From Apoda limacodes (taxonomy: Eukaryota; Arthropoda; Insecta; Lepidoptera; Limacodidae): a stretch of DNA of 64,000 nucleotides. Where the stretch lies: NCBI GenBank assembly GCA_946406115.1, contig OX291553.1, forward strand, positions 6,391,001 to 6,455,000, given 5' to 3'. Made by a program: the position numbers and the translations under genes. The notes under the pieces were generated by a model. It saw only the letters and a list, made by a program, of their open reading frames with translations, made no database searches and was not told the origin of the DNA. Shown here one piece after another: positions 25,324 through 38,088 of this stretch; position 1 is the stretch's first letter; each line of letters begins with the position of its first letter.

Positions 25324-25798
25324 CTGGAAATTAACACACAAAAAGGTTTCGTAAAACTTGACTTCTGACTTTAAATTTAATTTATTTTGGTTATAGTTTT
25401 TAACGTCAATCTTGTCAAATCGTAACACATGTTTGCAAGCCAAAAAGTATGAAACATGTGATAAGTAATAATGATCATTTATATTTTTCAGGAAAGTTTT
25501 TTTAATTTAATAGTTTTTAAAAACCTAATTTAAAAATATAAGTAGGTAGGTATAGAAAATGCTCAATTCTCGAGTCCGACACGCACTTTTTCGTTTTCTT
25601 TCTGGTTGTTTATAAATTTGATAGATGCCCGCAATTGGTCGTTCGTTTTGACATAATCGAGTCTACCAAAATACAATGTTATTGCTGCAACAATTTTTAT
25701 CCCAATCGTAGTGATGACATAGAAACACGTATAGGGAAAGTTTTATGGAGATAAGGAGTACTAAACCTAACCTAAGCTAGTATGTTTATTTTATATAC

Positions 25799-25925
25799 CA
25801 CGTGGTAATAAATTATAGCTCATGTAGTGATCTATCACCAAGTAACAAATAATAGTTCATGTAGTGATCTAGCACGTGGTAACAAATAATAGCTCATACA
25901 GTGATCTACCACGTGGTAACAAAAA
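25799..25925. repeat. 37-bp repeat carrying CACGTG boxes
   Basis: About 3.4 copies of a 37-base unit (CACGTGGTAACAAATAATAG then CTCATGTAGTGATCTAC). CACGTG is intact at 25799-25804, 25873-25878 and 25910-25915, at exact multiples of 37 bases. The second copy has CACCAAG instead. The boxes sit in a 14-base palindrome TTACCACGTGGTAA. The array lies about 480 bases upstream of the ZM exon in the minus-strand gene. It could bind bHLH factors, but this is inferred from motif identity only. Confidence 0.75.
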
Positions 25926-26704
25926 AATTTACTCACACATTATGTTTAGGTTGGGTTTACTATACTTTTTTACATAAAAAAACAGTCAAGTCCGAGTTGG
26001 CAGCACGAACTATTCCGAAGTATGCATCGTGCAAAATAAACACTAATTAATAAAAAACAAGTTGCGAAGATGGAACTGCTAAATTATTATTATTGCATAA
26101 AAACGTCTTTCTTCGTTATTGGGTTCTGGTATAATGTAAGTGGTTACATTAAATTGTATATCCCACTGCATACTACAATATATCACATAATTTTATAAAA
26201 TGTTTTATAAATACAATTGGTAAAGGTTTATGTAAGTAGGTTTGGGTTAGGGTAATAGGGTCCCTTTGGCACCCTTTGCGCACGGAACTATGAAAAGCAT
26301 GACCTTCGGTTACAAATTCATCGAAACTTGTAATATCGACAGATGTCACGTTAATTAAAAACTCAAGTTTTATTTCATAGGGAAACATTGATCTATCACA
26401 TTTTATCCTTAACTTATATGACACCCATTAAACTTTTGTTTACATGAGAAATAGCCTTGATAAATTTGTAAAAGTGTTATGCGACGGATGCTCGAGGTTA
26501 AAATTTTATCCGCTACTGCCCCGCCCCGCCGCGCGCCGCCCGAGTTAATTTTATTACCGGCGGGTTTCCCGCCTCAGGGCTAGTCGTCCAAATGCTAGTT
26601 CGAAGTTGAAGGTGATTTTTTTATCTAATTTAAAGTGATGACCGATAACATAATTTTATAATATTACACCGCAAAATATTATACTCCATACGCGGACCTC
26701 TATT

Positions 26705-26983
26705 ATATTGTATGTAGTATATCTTCAATCAATCGGCCTATACTTGTCCACTGCTAGACAAAGGTCACGCTACCACACTCGGTCCTCCGCCTTTCTCATC
26801 TAGCCACTTTCGTCTACCTACTTTATATCCTTAATCATTAAACATATTTTTTAAGGTCCACCAGGGTCCACGTTCGCGTCGTGTCAGAGTCCACTTTTCC
26901 GCGCCGTAGGTTATGACACGCAAGACGCATTGATTGAAGACCTTCGTCTTCAAACATCTAAGTTAAATCGACGTGAAGACATG
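26705..26983 (-). mobile_element. RTE-type LINE fragment, right part interrupted
   Basis: On the minus strand the frame reads CLKTKVFNQCVLRVITYGAE then KWTLTRRE, the hallmark C-terminal region of RTE/BovB-clade reverse transcriptases. It is followed by the 3' end (GCAGTGGACAAGTATAGGCC). The upstream part of the same fragment (QFGWMAFGKLSHV) lies at 28306-28375, beyond the foldback-like element that split it. Stops within the frame show it is dead. Confidence 0.75.
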
Positions 26984-26993
26984 ACTTAACTTT

Positions 26994-28305
26994 AGTGATG
27001 AGCAATATTGGTCTTGGTCTTGCTGTCTTGGTCTTGGTCTTGCGAAAAAGCAAGACCAAGACCGAGACCGAAACCATTCTTCGACTTGCAAGACCAAGAC
27101 CAAGACAATATGGACAAGAACAAGACTAATACCAAGACCGACTATGCAAGACCAAGATTAAATACGCAAGACTTAACCAAAATTTCTTTTTCACAGTAAC
27201 TCGCCTTTTTCTATGTGAGATAAAATATTTATATTTAAAAAATACCCGCCTGCTAAAGAACGAAAAAAAGTACTGAAATCTAGAATTATATTCAGCAATA
27301 CTAAATACACCATGTGAATTGTTTTCTAGATCGATACCTACGTAAACAAACAATAAATGTTAATGCAAACATAGCCACTATAACAGTCAGAGCCCATTAT
27401 TAAGAAGATAAGAGTGGGATCACATAGAAGTTCGAGTGTAGTCAGTTAGATGAACAGGATCAAGTCAGTCTAGGCAAAATGTTAGAACTTATTTTAACCA
27501 TGCATTTATGTATTTACATATTAAAAGGCAGAATATTAAAAAAAAAACCTTTGGCATCTCACACAGTGAATATATATATATATTTTAAATACTATAAAAA
27601 GTTAGTGGTTCATCAGGCCAGATTTATTTTTTTGAGAATTGTTTCAGAAAGAAAATAAGAAATAAAGAAAAGGTGTTTTAAAAGTAACTTGATTCTATGG
27701 CGAATACTAATAAATGGAGCCCTTACATTTTAATTTCTATGCTAATTTTTACATACCATTCATTGACAGTTCACTGAGAATGATTGATGGCTTCAGCTCA
27801 GGTCCTAAAATGATTATATGCCTTTTTTATATTATATTTAATTAAAGATTCAATCCTTATAAAAAACAGAATCAAACGGAACAAATAAGCTTTGGAAGAA
27901 TCTCTTATTACAAAATACATTGGAACTTGTTTTGCAAATTCTGAAATTTCTAGTCTTCTTACCACAATAGGTCCAATACAGACTTTTGATCTTTATAAGA
28001 AACTAGCTTGAATGATATGATTTTAATTCAAAGATAGTAAATTTAGGTTTAAAAATGTTTGTTGAATAAAAATAAAATGTTTACAAAATGTTTTGAAAGA
28101 TGTTCGTTAAGAAATTATGGCAAGACCAAGACTAAAACCAAGACCAAACAAAATACAGCAAGATCAAGACTAGGTAAGCAAGACCAAGACCAAGACCGAG
28201 ACCAGACAGATTTGAGCAAGACCAAGACCAAGACTGAACAAGCAAGACCAAGACCAAGACCAAGACTGTTCTAGTCTTGGTCTTGGTCTTGCTTTGCTCA
28301 TCACT
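26994..28305. mobile_element. Foldback-like non-autonomous DNA transposon
   Basis: A 1,312-base element with perfect 12-base terminal inverted repeats AGTGATGAGCAA, flanked by a perfect 10-base target duplication ACTTAACTTT (26984-26993 and 28306-28315). Both ends carry arrays of GGTCTT/AAGACC in opposing orientations. They form perfect hairpins: 14-bp arms at 27030-27043/27050-27063 with a 6-base loop, and a 19-bp stem up to 28267 and from 28273 with a 5-base loop. The interior (27190-28110) is AT-rich. One 40-codon minus-free frame near 27889-28010 (LEESLITKYIGTCFANSE...) may be a coding relic. The long duplication and foldback ends suggest the Mutator/Foldback type. It is inserted in an RTE LINE fragment. 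Confidence 0.8.
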
Positions 28306-28375
28306 ACTTAACTTTCCGAATGCCATCCAGCCAAACTGAATACTTCCTTGTCGAGTTAAATTAACCTAGTGTGGT
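28306..28375 (-). mobile_element. RTE-type LINE fragment, upstream part
   Basis: Continuation of the LINE at 26705-26983 on the other side of the foldback-like insertion. On the minus strand QFGWMAFGKLSHV joins in frame across one copy of the 10-base target site. This independently confirms the element's boundaries. Confidence 0.65.
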
Positions 28376-30330
28376 TGTCTGACCAGATTGTAGACGTACT
28401 CTAGAACAGCTTCGATTGTTAAATTACAAACTTGTTACGCATGTAACCGCAAGTTCAGACTTAATTGTAATATTAAAATAAATAATTAGTATCTAGCGCA
28501 ATTTCAATACACACTTTTTAATTTTGTAGATAACCATAATACCACAGAAATCAAAAAACCACAAAAGTTAAACGATTTCATAAAAAATAATATAATCTAG
28601 CGCTCTGCCAATACCGGTCGGGGTCAAGCTGGTTATATCACCGTTGTACGTAATTGTGTATTACGACTCGTATATTATCCGTGACTGAGGCAGTTTATCC
28701 TACGAGTGTGAACTGCCCTTAATTTCCCGGCATGTTAATCACCTTAACATCAATGTAGCAAACGTTTCATAGTTGTGTCTCAGTCTCGCCGATTTATTTC
28801 TGTGGTCCGTTGCGAAGTATACGCGGAAGACTTCGACCGTCACGTTTCTAGAATTAGCTGGTGTTACAACATCGCGAATAATAACAAAAACAATGTCTTT
28901 TTACTTGAACCAATCTTTTTATCAAGTTAGAGAGGTGACACAATTCATGTCAATTAAGTAATGTATAGATTTTGATTTTTTATATAAATTTTTAGAAGAA
29001 AAGAACAGATTATTTTCAGTTAGAAAACTTAAATGACTTAAAATATTTTTTATTTATGCTATTCATTTTTTAAAAAGCTGTTCGTAAATACCTACTTTTA
29101 ATTAATATATAATACATATGATTGTATCAAACATGTTTTTATTTTCAATGTGTGTTTGCTTAGGTTTGCTTAGTATTTCTGAACATTAAAACATAAAAAA
29201 ATAGGACGAAACGAAATAGAAAGAAGTATGTAATAAATTCTCTAACCATTTCTGTACAAGCTTTTTCAAGGAATTTATCGCAAAATAAATATATTGATTT
29301 AATTATCCGTTGTTTTAAGTTAGTAATTGTTTGTCTTGTAAAGAGTAGTAGTTGTTGGGCTAGGATCTGGCTCTGGATCTGTCTTGTTTCCTGACAGAAC
29401 GCGTGTGGGAAGACGAAAAACCGAAATTTATTGCCGTACTGTTCAAGAATGCAGTATTTAATACGGACGACGAGAGATTAGGCTATTTTCGTAAAGTGGC
29501 TATACATCTTACTTTCGTTACGGATAATAAAACTCGCACCTACATTTAATAAAATAACATATGTACTCGATTGGTAGATTTACTCAGTTCGCAACACCTA
29601 CTGCTTACGTAAATCGACAGACATTTAAAAAATTTTTTGGACAGTAAAAAACATAGATAAGGTATAATATTGATTTGAGAAGTCATGAATAAACCTTAGT
29701 AGTAAAAGACTTTTTAAAAGACAATTTAGATTTGAAATAGTACTGTAATTACAAAACAAATCCGTTTTTTCCACAAAAAAAAAACAATAAATTAAATTAA
29801 TTAAACAACCAGCTACAATTATGTTCTATAACAATTTTGTTTAGAATAGTTATAAGGCCAATGGAGCAGTTTCAGACTACAAGGTTAACAATAACGTCAT
29901 CAAGGTCAAAAATAATTCCGTCCAGAAATCCAGACAACACGGTTTTATTATCATCCACGCGTCTATTTTTAAACGCGTGCAAGATTATCTTAAGGCACTT
30001 TACACACGTCAAAGTTACTTTAAGAAAGAAAAAATGTAATTAATAGCTACATTGATAAACATAAGACTTATGATTTGATGATGAATCATGTACAATGGCA
30101 AAGCTGTTATCGGTTTCCCGTCGTACCTACTGACGTATATATATACTGCAGCAAGAAAACGTGTGTTATTTCAGTATCATGAAGTCATGGCAAATTATTT
30201 TTGTAACTAAACACCTTGTTCGTGAAATTAGTCATGGATGTCGAGGTCGAAAAAAAAGTACGTCTAGTTTTAAGAGCGTTTATTAGTGCTATGGTTATAT
30301 GAAGCTGAAGCTTTGATGTTTTTGTAATAC

Positions 30331-30433
30331 CTTGTGCGGCGAGACGGTCGTGCGAGCTGGTACAAAGACGGGCTCTAACTGAACGGCGGGCGGGACGCCC
30401 ACGGGTGCGCGCGCGCAGCTCAACACTCTGCAC
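30331..30433 (-). CDS. Possible exon of the Zasp-like gene (or 5' UTR exon)
   Basis: A GC-rich 103-base block on the minus strand between acceptor TTTCATTGCAG|GTGCAG and donor CACAAG|GTATTAC. Two frames are open: one contains APVGVPPAVQLEPVFVPART and TVSPHK, the other is Arg-rich (RARTRGRPARRSVRARL). The donor phase of neither frame fits the phase-2 acceptor of the ZM exon at 25323, so a direct join as coding sequence fails. It may be a 5' UTR exon of the isoform starting at MATGPK, an exon joined through another unseen exon, or part of another gene. Confidence 0.4.
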
Positions 30434-33104
30434 CTGCAATGTTTCACCAATCATGAAAATCCTAATTCAATATCAAAAAATAATTCACTCTTATCAATGT
30501 ATGAGAAAGTAATTGCTGTGTGTAATATGCTGCTGAAGTCACATGATTGTAGATTCGTATTAGATCTGTTTGTAACCTTTCAGCAGGCACCCACGGCCTT
30601 GCAAATTAGCTTTGGTGTCTTAAAAATGCTAATTTGAAATAACTCAACACCTGTTCAATTTTCTATATGTGCTTGTAATTTGTGAAGTAGAAAAACATCC
30701 GTATTGTCTATACTGCTTTAGATGAAAACGTATTTTGTTCGTTCAAGATAAACTGTAGCAATATAGGAAGGTTTATTAGCCGAAACAAAGAAAAATACAT
30801 GCATATTCAACCTCTGAAACTACGCTGATATCTCTTCGAGGGTTTTTTGTGAGCTGAAACCTCCGATAAGAAAAAATCCGTCCCTACTTTACCTCTGTTT
30901 ATTTCATTTCAGTAATGGAAGTAAGAAACTTTTGTTTCGCCGATCCACTGCCATATCAGAAAACAATGTAATTGTAATAGAGCTAGGAAATAATTATAAA
31001 AAGTGTAATCTCACCTGGACAGTTAAAATATAACACTGACACGACCTTTTGATATCTTTTTGATGACTTATTATAATATAGATTACGGACCGATCCCAAA
31101 TACTCCCGGTGTAAGAATGAGCTGCCAAGCCAACATCTAATCGCAAAATAACCCGGCATTTTATTTAGTTTACCTCCATGCTGTAAACTATTTTTAGCTT
31201 TGTATCTCGGGAAATAAAGGAGAATAAATTCATATGCGGAAAGAATAAAAACCTTGGCATTTTGGGATTCCGTACTAATTTAATTCTATTTTGATACTAA
31301 TTTATTTCGACTTATCTAAAAATTCAGCATTATTCAGCTCCAGTACCAAACAATTTTTAATAATTACTGTTATAAAATTTATAAGTTAGTTATATTTATT
31401 ACGAATTCTCTTTTACTTGCCTTGTTTTCTCCCTTGCGTCAATTTTCATCTTTGAAGTCAATTTTTAGACCAAATTCAGGTATCCGATCTTACTGATATT
31501 TTGCATGCACTTTACGGTTTGCGTGACATGCAATATAAAAACTTGTCTGCCTGTCCGTTTGTACTTCTGCCTCAAATAATCAATTCTGCCCAACTTCTCG
31601 CTAAATGATCATGCTAGAATTTTGCATGCACTTTGGATTCACGTACAAACCTTGCCTGTCTGTAGGTCAAGATAAAGTAATTTTTACTACTTGCAATATA
31701 TCAAAGCTTGTTTTCTTTAACCTAGCATTTTATGGACTCCGTTTTAGTGTGTTTGTGATTGTTTGCTCAACAACTGTAGCAAGTTTATCCCTTTGCATAT
31801 TTGACGATAACGCTGACAATGTTTAAACCTTTTTTTTTTTTAATTATTAATTCGAAAATTGTTATTAATTAAAGTGTTCTGCTCCATATTTCAAGTCAAA
31901 AAAAAAAAACTCTCTACCTGATAATATTATATTACAACCTATATTGCTGTAAGTGTAAATAAAATCTGTACTTCCTTAAACAGGCAGGTGTTATTTAGAA
32001 AACGTTTGACTTGATTGTGTCCTTTGATCTATTGAATAACGTAGGTAACTTATTTTTGATATATATTTCTTATTCAATAATGCCGTACACCTTGTGTCCG
32101 TTTCTTACAGTGGAGTTTCAAGCCTTTGTGTTCATATGATATTAAGTATTTAACATAAAAATAACGGTTAGAAATATATATAAGAAATACCTTATTTTGG
32201 ATATTAAATAACATTTTTCTTAAGAAATGTCAAAAAAAAATATATCTATTATATGCATGTTTGTACATTACTTTATTGTGTTTATCCTGGACACTTACCC
32301 ACACTACGATGTGAGGGACAGACTTTTCTCAATAACTACTTTCGACCTTCGTCACAGGGCGTGAAACCTTCGCCGCTACACTGCTTCTGGTGCTGATCTG
32401 GATTTGGCTTTGTATATGTCCTATACGTCGTAAATTACTACTTTTAAACTAACAAGTAATAAAATAAAAGTCCAGGGTACAAAATGATTTACCCCCATTC
32501 CCAACTCGTGACAAACTTAAACTGATAAGTCAGGATTGGGCAGGGGGAAACTGAGAAAATAAAATAATTATAAGATAATTTACAAATAAAAATACAGTTT
32601 ACATTTTAAAATCTATTTACCGGTACTCTATATAGTCGCTTAAAAGACGTGTCTGCCAGAAGTCACCAATATGTATTTGTAGAGTATGTAAAGGGCAGTT
32701 TTGTTTCGCTACTTTTTGAACCCTGTTCCATGCGACGACACCAGTTGATTGACCGATGTTTGTTCAAAGAGTACCTACATATAATTAGCAGCGGTTGTTG
32801 CTCTAAACAAGCTTCGCTGTGACATCCGGCTTGCGGTCGAAAGCTCATTTCATTTACATAAAAAGAAATGCTTTCTTTTATTTCTAGGATCGAAAGGAAA
32901 TGAGAAAAATCCTGTTAAAGGATTGGTTTAAGCTTCATATTTGACTATAAATTTTCTTGTTAGGAGTATAAAATACAGATTATATTTGCAAACAAATGTT
33001 TCGACTCTTTTTTAATGTTTTCTTAATTTAAAAGTTTTTCACTTAATTTTTTGCAGTAGGTACAATACTTCTGTGATCACTTAATCATTCTAATCAGCCT
33101 GTCA

Positions 33105-33199
33105 GTACGCCTTAATATCTGCCTGTATGTACGTCTTAATATTAATATCTGCCTGTATGTACGTCTTAATATTTGCTTTTATGTACATCTTAATATTCG
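33105..33199. repeat. ~25-30 bp tandem repeat (CTGCCTGTATGTACGTCTTA)
   Basis: Four imperfect copies of CTGCCTGTATGTACGTCTTA-ATATT with variable spacers. The last copy changes to TTTTATGTACATC. Non-coding. Confidence 0.7.
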
Positions 33200-33759
33200 T
33201 TTTATACAGTAAGAATAATGATGAATATATAGGGTTACGTTTTTAATACCTAAAAAGGAATATGGTATAAAAAAGGTAACAAGAAAGGAAATTATTATTT
33301 GCTGACACTTCTTTACTATTTAATTTAAAAATAGGTTTAGGTAGGAGGTAAATATCTTAAAACACGAACATCGCAGTACATTTATAAAAAAAAATAATAG
33401 TCGTTTCAGAAAAAAGTGACGTTCCCAACGTAAATACTAGAAATAATAATAAATTGTTGGTGCAGGGTAATGGGTTCCTACACATTTACAACAAAGTTAC
33501 AAATAATATTTAACAAACTATTAGTAAGGAAATTTAAAACTGTTAAAAAAGAAACTTTGTGATAATAAAGCATAAAATTCAAAAAGTGTTTATTAAAAAT
33601 AAAAAAGTTTAGTAACGTAGACATAATAATATAAAGACTGTGATAGATGATTAATGTACTCTATATTTTTCAAAAATGTTACTCGAGTTTCTTGCCGGAT
33701 TCTTCTTAGTGTGATTGGCGATTTAAAACTGTTTTTCTATAATATCTTATTTAACTAAA

Positions 33760-34070
33760 AAAAGTGTTTTTTTTTTGGAAAATAATATGCGTAGACCGAT
33801 TATGAAGAAGATTAGGAAAGAAAGATATAATCCCATTCGCGACCAACGAAAACCACTCTCGAGCACAAAGAATAATCGTGTCTTACTTTAAGGAACGAAG
33901 TCCGAGAGGACAAGAAATGCTCAAACCAGTATGAACAAAATTATCTCTGCTCAGATCTTCAGATTTTCAGCCGTCTGCTTACTTTTGCTGGCCTGCACTA
34001 TTGCAACCCTGTTGACGTCGTTGCCCCGGTCGTCGACGCAGATAAATACCTACCTGCATACTTCATGAAA
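33760..34070 (-). mobile_element. Unclassified repeat with ORF relic
   Basis: Minus-strand frame around 34055-33950 reads VFICVDDRGNDVNRVAIVQA then SKSKQTAENLKI before a stop. This looks like a conserved transposon-encoded tail, and the following sequence has the texture of a LINE 3' region. I do not recognise the clade, so it is labelled only as a probable mobile-element remnant. Confidence 0.35.
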
Positions 34071-35271
34071 ATGTCTCTACTTTGATTTGATTTCAAAATG
34101 AATTCTTAGTTGCTTGCGACATTATGGTGTTTAAACTGTGTTTAAATGATCTTTGTTAGGTCAAAGACAAACATCATTATGTGCCGAAGTTTGTCTTCAT
34201 TTTAGTATTGTGGCCATGGATATAACTGTCTTTAGTTTATGGTAATATCTAACTAATTAAATTCACGAAAGACCGGTAGTAGCCTGACTTCTACATACTA
34301 AATTCGTTTTTACAAAAGACTCTGAAAGCAATGGCCTTGACAAGGGGTAGCTACATTATGTCAACAGAAATGGATCTGTATACGGAAAAACGAAGGCAAA
34401 CAATTCTTCAAAACATTCCCTTTGACAAAGTTAATTCGAAATGCGAAGAACTGCTATATCTAGTGACTGCTATAATAACATAAAATAATATTTATAATAG
34501 GTACGCAGTGGGACAGGTGCGCCCTGCACTTGATCTAGATCACAGTTAATATCAGTTCAGGGTTGACGCGTTGCTCATCGCTTGAGTGGGTAGTATATCA
34601 TAATCATGTTGTTAAAATAACTACTTATCAATTTTACAGGCATTTTGATTTATATGTATAGTGATGAGTTTTTGCTGTTTTTTGAGCCGCTGATTTAGCA
34701 CAATGACTGCTGTCATATGGAAATAGCAGCCAGGATTGATGGTTTAACACGGCCTCCATAGCACGGAACAGTTAAGAAAAATATGGCACTAGGCGATCAC
34801 ATATCCATTGACTGACGAAGCCTGAGGTTGCTTTGCTTTGCAAATCATATAACATTGACGAATGTTACTGGGTCACGGGCTCCAGTGAGTGATTATTTCA
34901 TTTGTAATTTATTAATGTTGCGCACAGACTGTGGCAACTACCTAAGGGCAAATTAGTATAAAAATATGAGTCGAACTTAGTGTCCAATGGATTTCTGGGT
35001 CTATCGTTTTGCAGAGTAGGGAACATAGAGCAATGTTGCGACCCAGTTGTAGATCTAAGGAGTCACTGACAATCAATATTTACCAAGTTCCCACCAAATA
35101 ACTGCTTTAATAAATTCCTTCTAATTCAATTCCAGGCTTAGAACTTTGGTAGGTTAGGAGAACTGTAAGCTGATGTTGTGCCAACGTTTTCTCCGATTTT
35201 TACGATTTTTTTTAAATTTTGTAAATATTATGGAAAGATATTTTGTTTGTGTTAATTTTTTAGTAAAAATA

Positions 35272-35342
35272 ATCGGCCGAGTGCGAGTAAGTTTTGCGCA
35301 CTAAGGGTTGGCACGAATCCAACTCGCACTTGCCCGGTTTTT
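35272..35342. repeat. Inverted repeat of the GTGCGAGT family
   Basis: CGGCCGAGTGCGAGTAAG at the left is mirrored by CAACTCGCACTTGCCCGG at the right around a short spacer. It is the terminal part of the dispersed repeat also seen at 16020-16070, 55150-55195 and 58545-58600. Confidence 0.55.
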
Positions 35343-36289
35343 AATATTTACATACTATAGAGCTTACACTGTTATCACTGTTTTTAAAGTTTTTTGTAGT
35401 TTTTAGTCAATCGTATAAATTTATATACAAATATATATAACCCATTTCACGATTGAGAAAAACTACAAAAACATGTTTCTTGTATTTAAATCAGCTTTTA
35501 ACTTTTTAATTTTATTCTATTATTTGTTAGGAAATCCAACATGGAAACATACTCTGTGAGGATTTCAGGCTTTTACATAAAATATTTTGGTCTTAAATAT
35601 ACAGCCTTTCAATATATTTGTGAATTAGAGTGCCTACCTAACCATTATTATTATCATTTTATGTTGAAACTCATAATAAAATGACATGTAAATTAACTTT
35701 TCCAAAATAAATGATTTTGAAATGATTATAAAAGTTGATTAAGTTTAGGGGGACAGTAACGTTATCGCATTTAATCGAAAACGTGCAATTTTTCATTCCC
35801 CTGAAGAAGAGATTTCATTGGATCTCTGACTTTTACTTGTACTGTATGTTAACGACCCACAATACTTTTTCTGGTTGTGGCTATGCAAAAGTATTGCAAA
35901 ACTTAAAGCAGTAAGCTTAAAAGCTATATGAGCATGAAGCAACTTAACTTGCTTAACTTGAATTCATTTTCATTCGCAGCGCACTACAAGGTTACCGCGT
36001 ACCTAAAATTGAAATACTGAAACAATAACTTAAATAAGTTATTTTCAGTCTTCTCCACTGTACCGCTGCTACAGTATTGTTCTAAGTTTTAAATAAGAAA
36101 CAGTTGTCTATGATTATTGTTTAAGTTTTAAAAGATCGGTCGATATTTTACAATATTTTATTTGTTCTCCTTCAAAACTAGTTGTCGGTCCTTCTGCGTC
36201 AAATGTTAGAAGTTAAATTTTCGCTATCGAATCGTACTGAAATTGAACATGCATGCAAAAAATTACTGTCTGTCCATTCTTTACATTTA

Positions 36290-36500
36290 TCTAGAAACTT
36301 CCTCCAACGAACGCTTGGGTTGTAAAATGAGCTCCCTGCCATGGTTTTCTATAAGGACTATACAGTATGAAGTTCTTCAAGAAAGAAGTTATTAGATAGG
36401 GTCGGCAACGCGCGAGTGTGTGGTGTTGCAAACGTCCATAGGCTACGATGACCGCTTACCATCAGGCGGACTGTAAGCTTGTTTGCCACCTTAGTGGTAT
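36290..36500 (+). mobile_element. LINE 3' end with ORF2 C-terminus
   Basis: The plus-strand frame gives NELPAMVFYKDYTV, a stop, then frame-shifted KKLLDRVGNARV. It is followed by CGTCCATAGGCTACGATGAC and GTTTGCCACCTTAGTGGTAT, then a short A run and a TA microsatellite (36509-36526). Same family as 22722-22852. Confidence 0.65.
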
Positions 36501-38088
36501 AAAAAACATATATATATATATATATAAACTTGCATATCTCGAAAACGGCTCTGACGATTTAGATAAAAGTATTTGGATATTTTGCTTTGTAAGTTTACAT
36601 ATATAGTTGTATTTTTTGTAAAACGTGATTTTTGAAAAAAAAATACCGAACGAAGCTCGTCCGCCCAGGTACCTACTTATATTATGTTCTAATGTTCTAC
36701 GCATTCGCTAAGGAATTATTTTGTGAAATTCATCCCCCAAAAGGGTAAAAAGTGTAGGGTAGTGAAAGTTCTGATGAAAATCTATCTATTTATATAAGTT
36801 TAATTCATAAAATTGGTAATTTGTCTTTTGATTGAAAATTCATGTAATGTATATTAAAAATATATACACAAAAATGCATTGCGACTGGGACTGGTAGTTA
36901 CAGTGATTAGTGTCTGCAAACATACAAACTCACCAACTCATTATTTAAGCATAATTCATATCTATAGATTATTATCATTAGGTACTTGTGTGTTTAATTA
37001 TATCTCGGGCAGAATTATTCTAAAATCATAGGACATATTAAATTTACCTCGGCACTAGTACGAACAAGTCTTACGTTGTCTCCAGAGCTAACTAATTGAC
37101 ATTCTGTTAAATGAACTATTTTGATTAGACATCCGGTACAGCTGTCGCATGACAAACCAAGAACAGCCAATATTATAAAATTATTCACGTTGTTAAGGAG
37201 CTTCCACACCCAGGTCAAGAATGTGCCAAGAAATTAATTGTATAACTGCAAAAAAAATATTTAAAATCTATCCTTAATTAAAAATGAATAAGGCTATATT
37301 GTTTCCTTTTTAAATATTTTAAAATATTCATATTTTTTAAAATATTACAGACGTCGTCGGGAACTAAGTGTTCGATTGAGATAAATAAAAGCTTATTATA
37401 CTCTATGTTCTTTCAATTATCTTCATGGGACATATAACGTTTCTTCGTTGCTCCGTTACGATGTCAAAGTTAGGCAAGAGCCCGTCGGATAATATCATTA
37501 ATGGCGACGTGGCGTGGCAAACGTCCTGCACTGCGGCGGCAAGATAAGCCGTGATGACCCAAGAGATCAACAAAGAAACCGCAATGACAATTATGAGGCG
37601 CTGTTCTCAAAATGCCGAGACTCTAGAGGTCTACATATACCAATGGAAAAACGAAAATAATCCATGGAAGTTCTAATATTTGTCGATTCACCTGTAGTAG
37701 CTTGACTCAGCAGCAAGGAGACGAGCCTAGTTCCTGAAGTCAGTATGCGAATTTAAAAGGGATTTTCACAGGGTCTTGTCCCCTTGTCCCCTTGACTCTG
37801 CAAACCGAGTACCTTTGGCTGTAAGTCATTTAGGCAGACGACTGACCACGTATTTCTAACTTCGTCAATGCCTGTTATGGGCACATTGCCTGTAGAGTGG
37901 TTAAGTAGTTGGCCTGTGTCTGTGATAAATGTAATTGTAATAATTATGTTCTATTTTTAAATTAACTGAAATATATTATTTTATTATTTAAGGGCATAAA
38001 TATCATAATTCATTATACTTTTCTTTTCGTTTGAGATAGTCGGTGTGAGTAGACCTTTATAAGAAGGAATAGCCTTATCCCCTATTGT

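Noticed and set aside
25799..25925. Possible CRISPR-like array because of the regular 37-bp spacing.
   Set aside because: The whole unit repeats, with no variable spacers, and the genome is eukaryotic.
26173..26424. 83-codon minus-strand frame.
   Set aside because: Overlaps a dispersed repeat (AGGGTCCCTTTGGCACCCTTTG) also related to sequence at 9240-9270; no coding signature.
27008..28326. Open frames rich in Lys-Thr/Arg-Pro or Leu-Val-Leu.
   Set aside because: They are translations of the AAGACC/GGTCTT arrays at the ends of the foldback-like element.
37015..37218. Minus-strand frame with a hydrophobic stretch (NNFIILAVLGLSCDSCTG) and a GCCGAG|GTAAAT donor.
   Set aside because: The start would be TTG, no acceptor was found, and there is no recognisable family or neighbouring exon.
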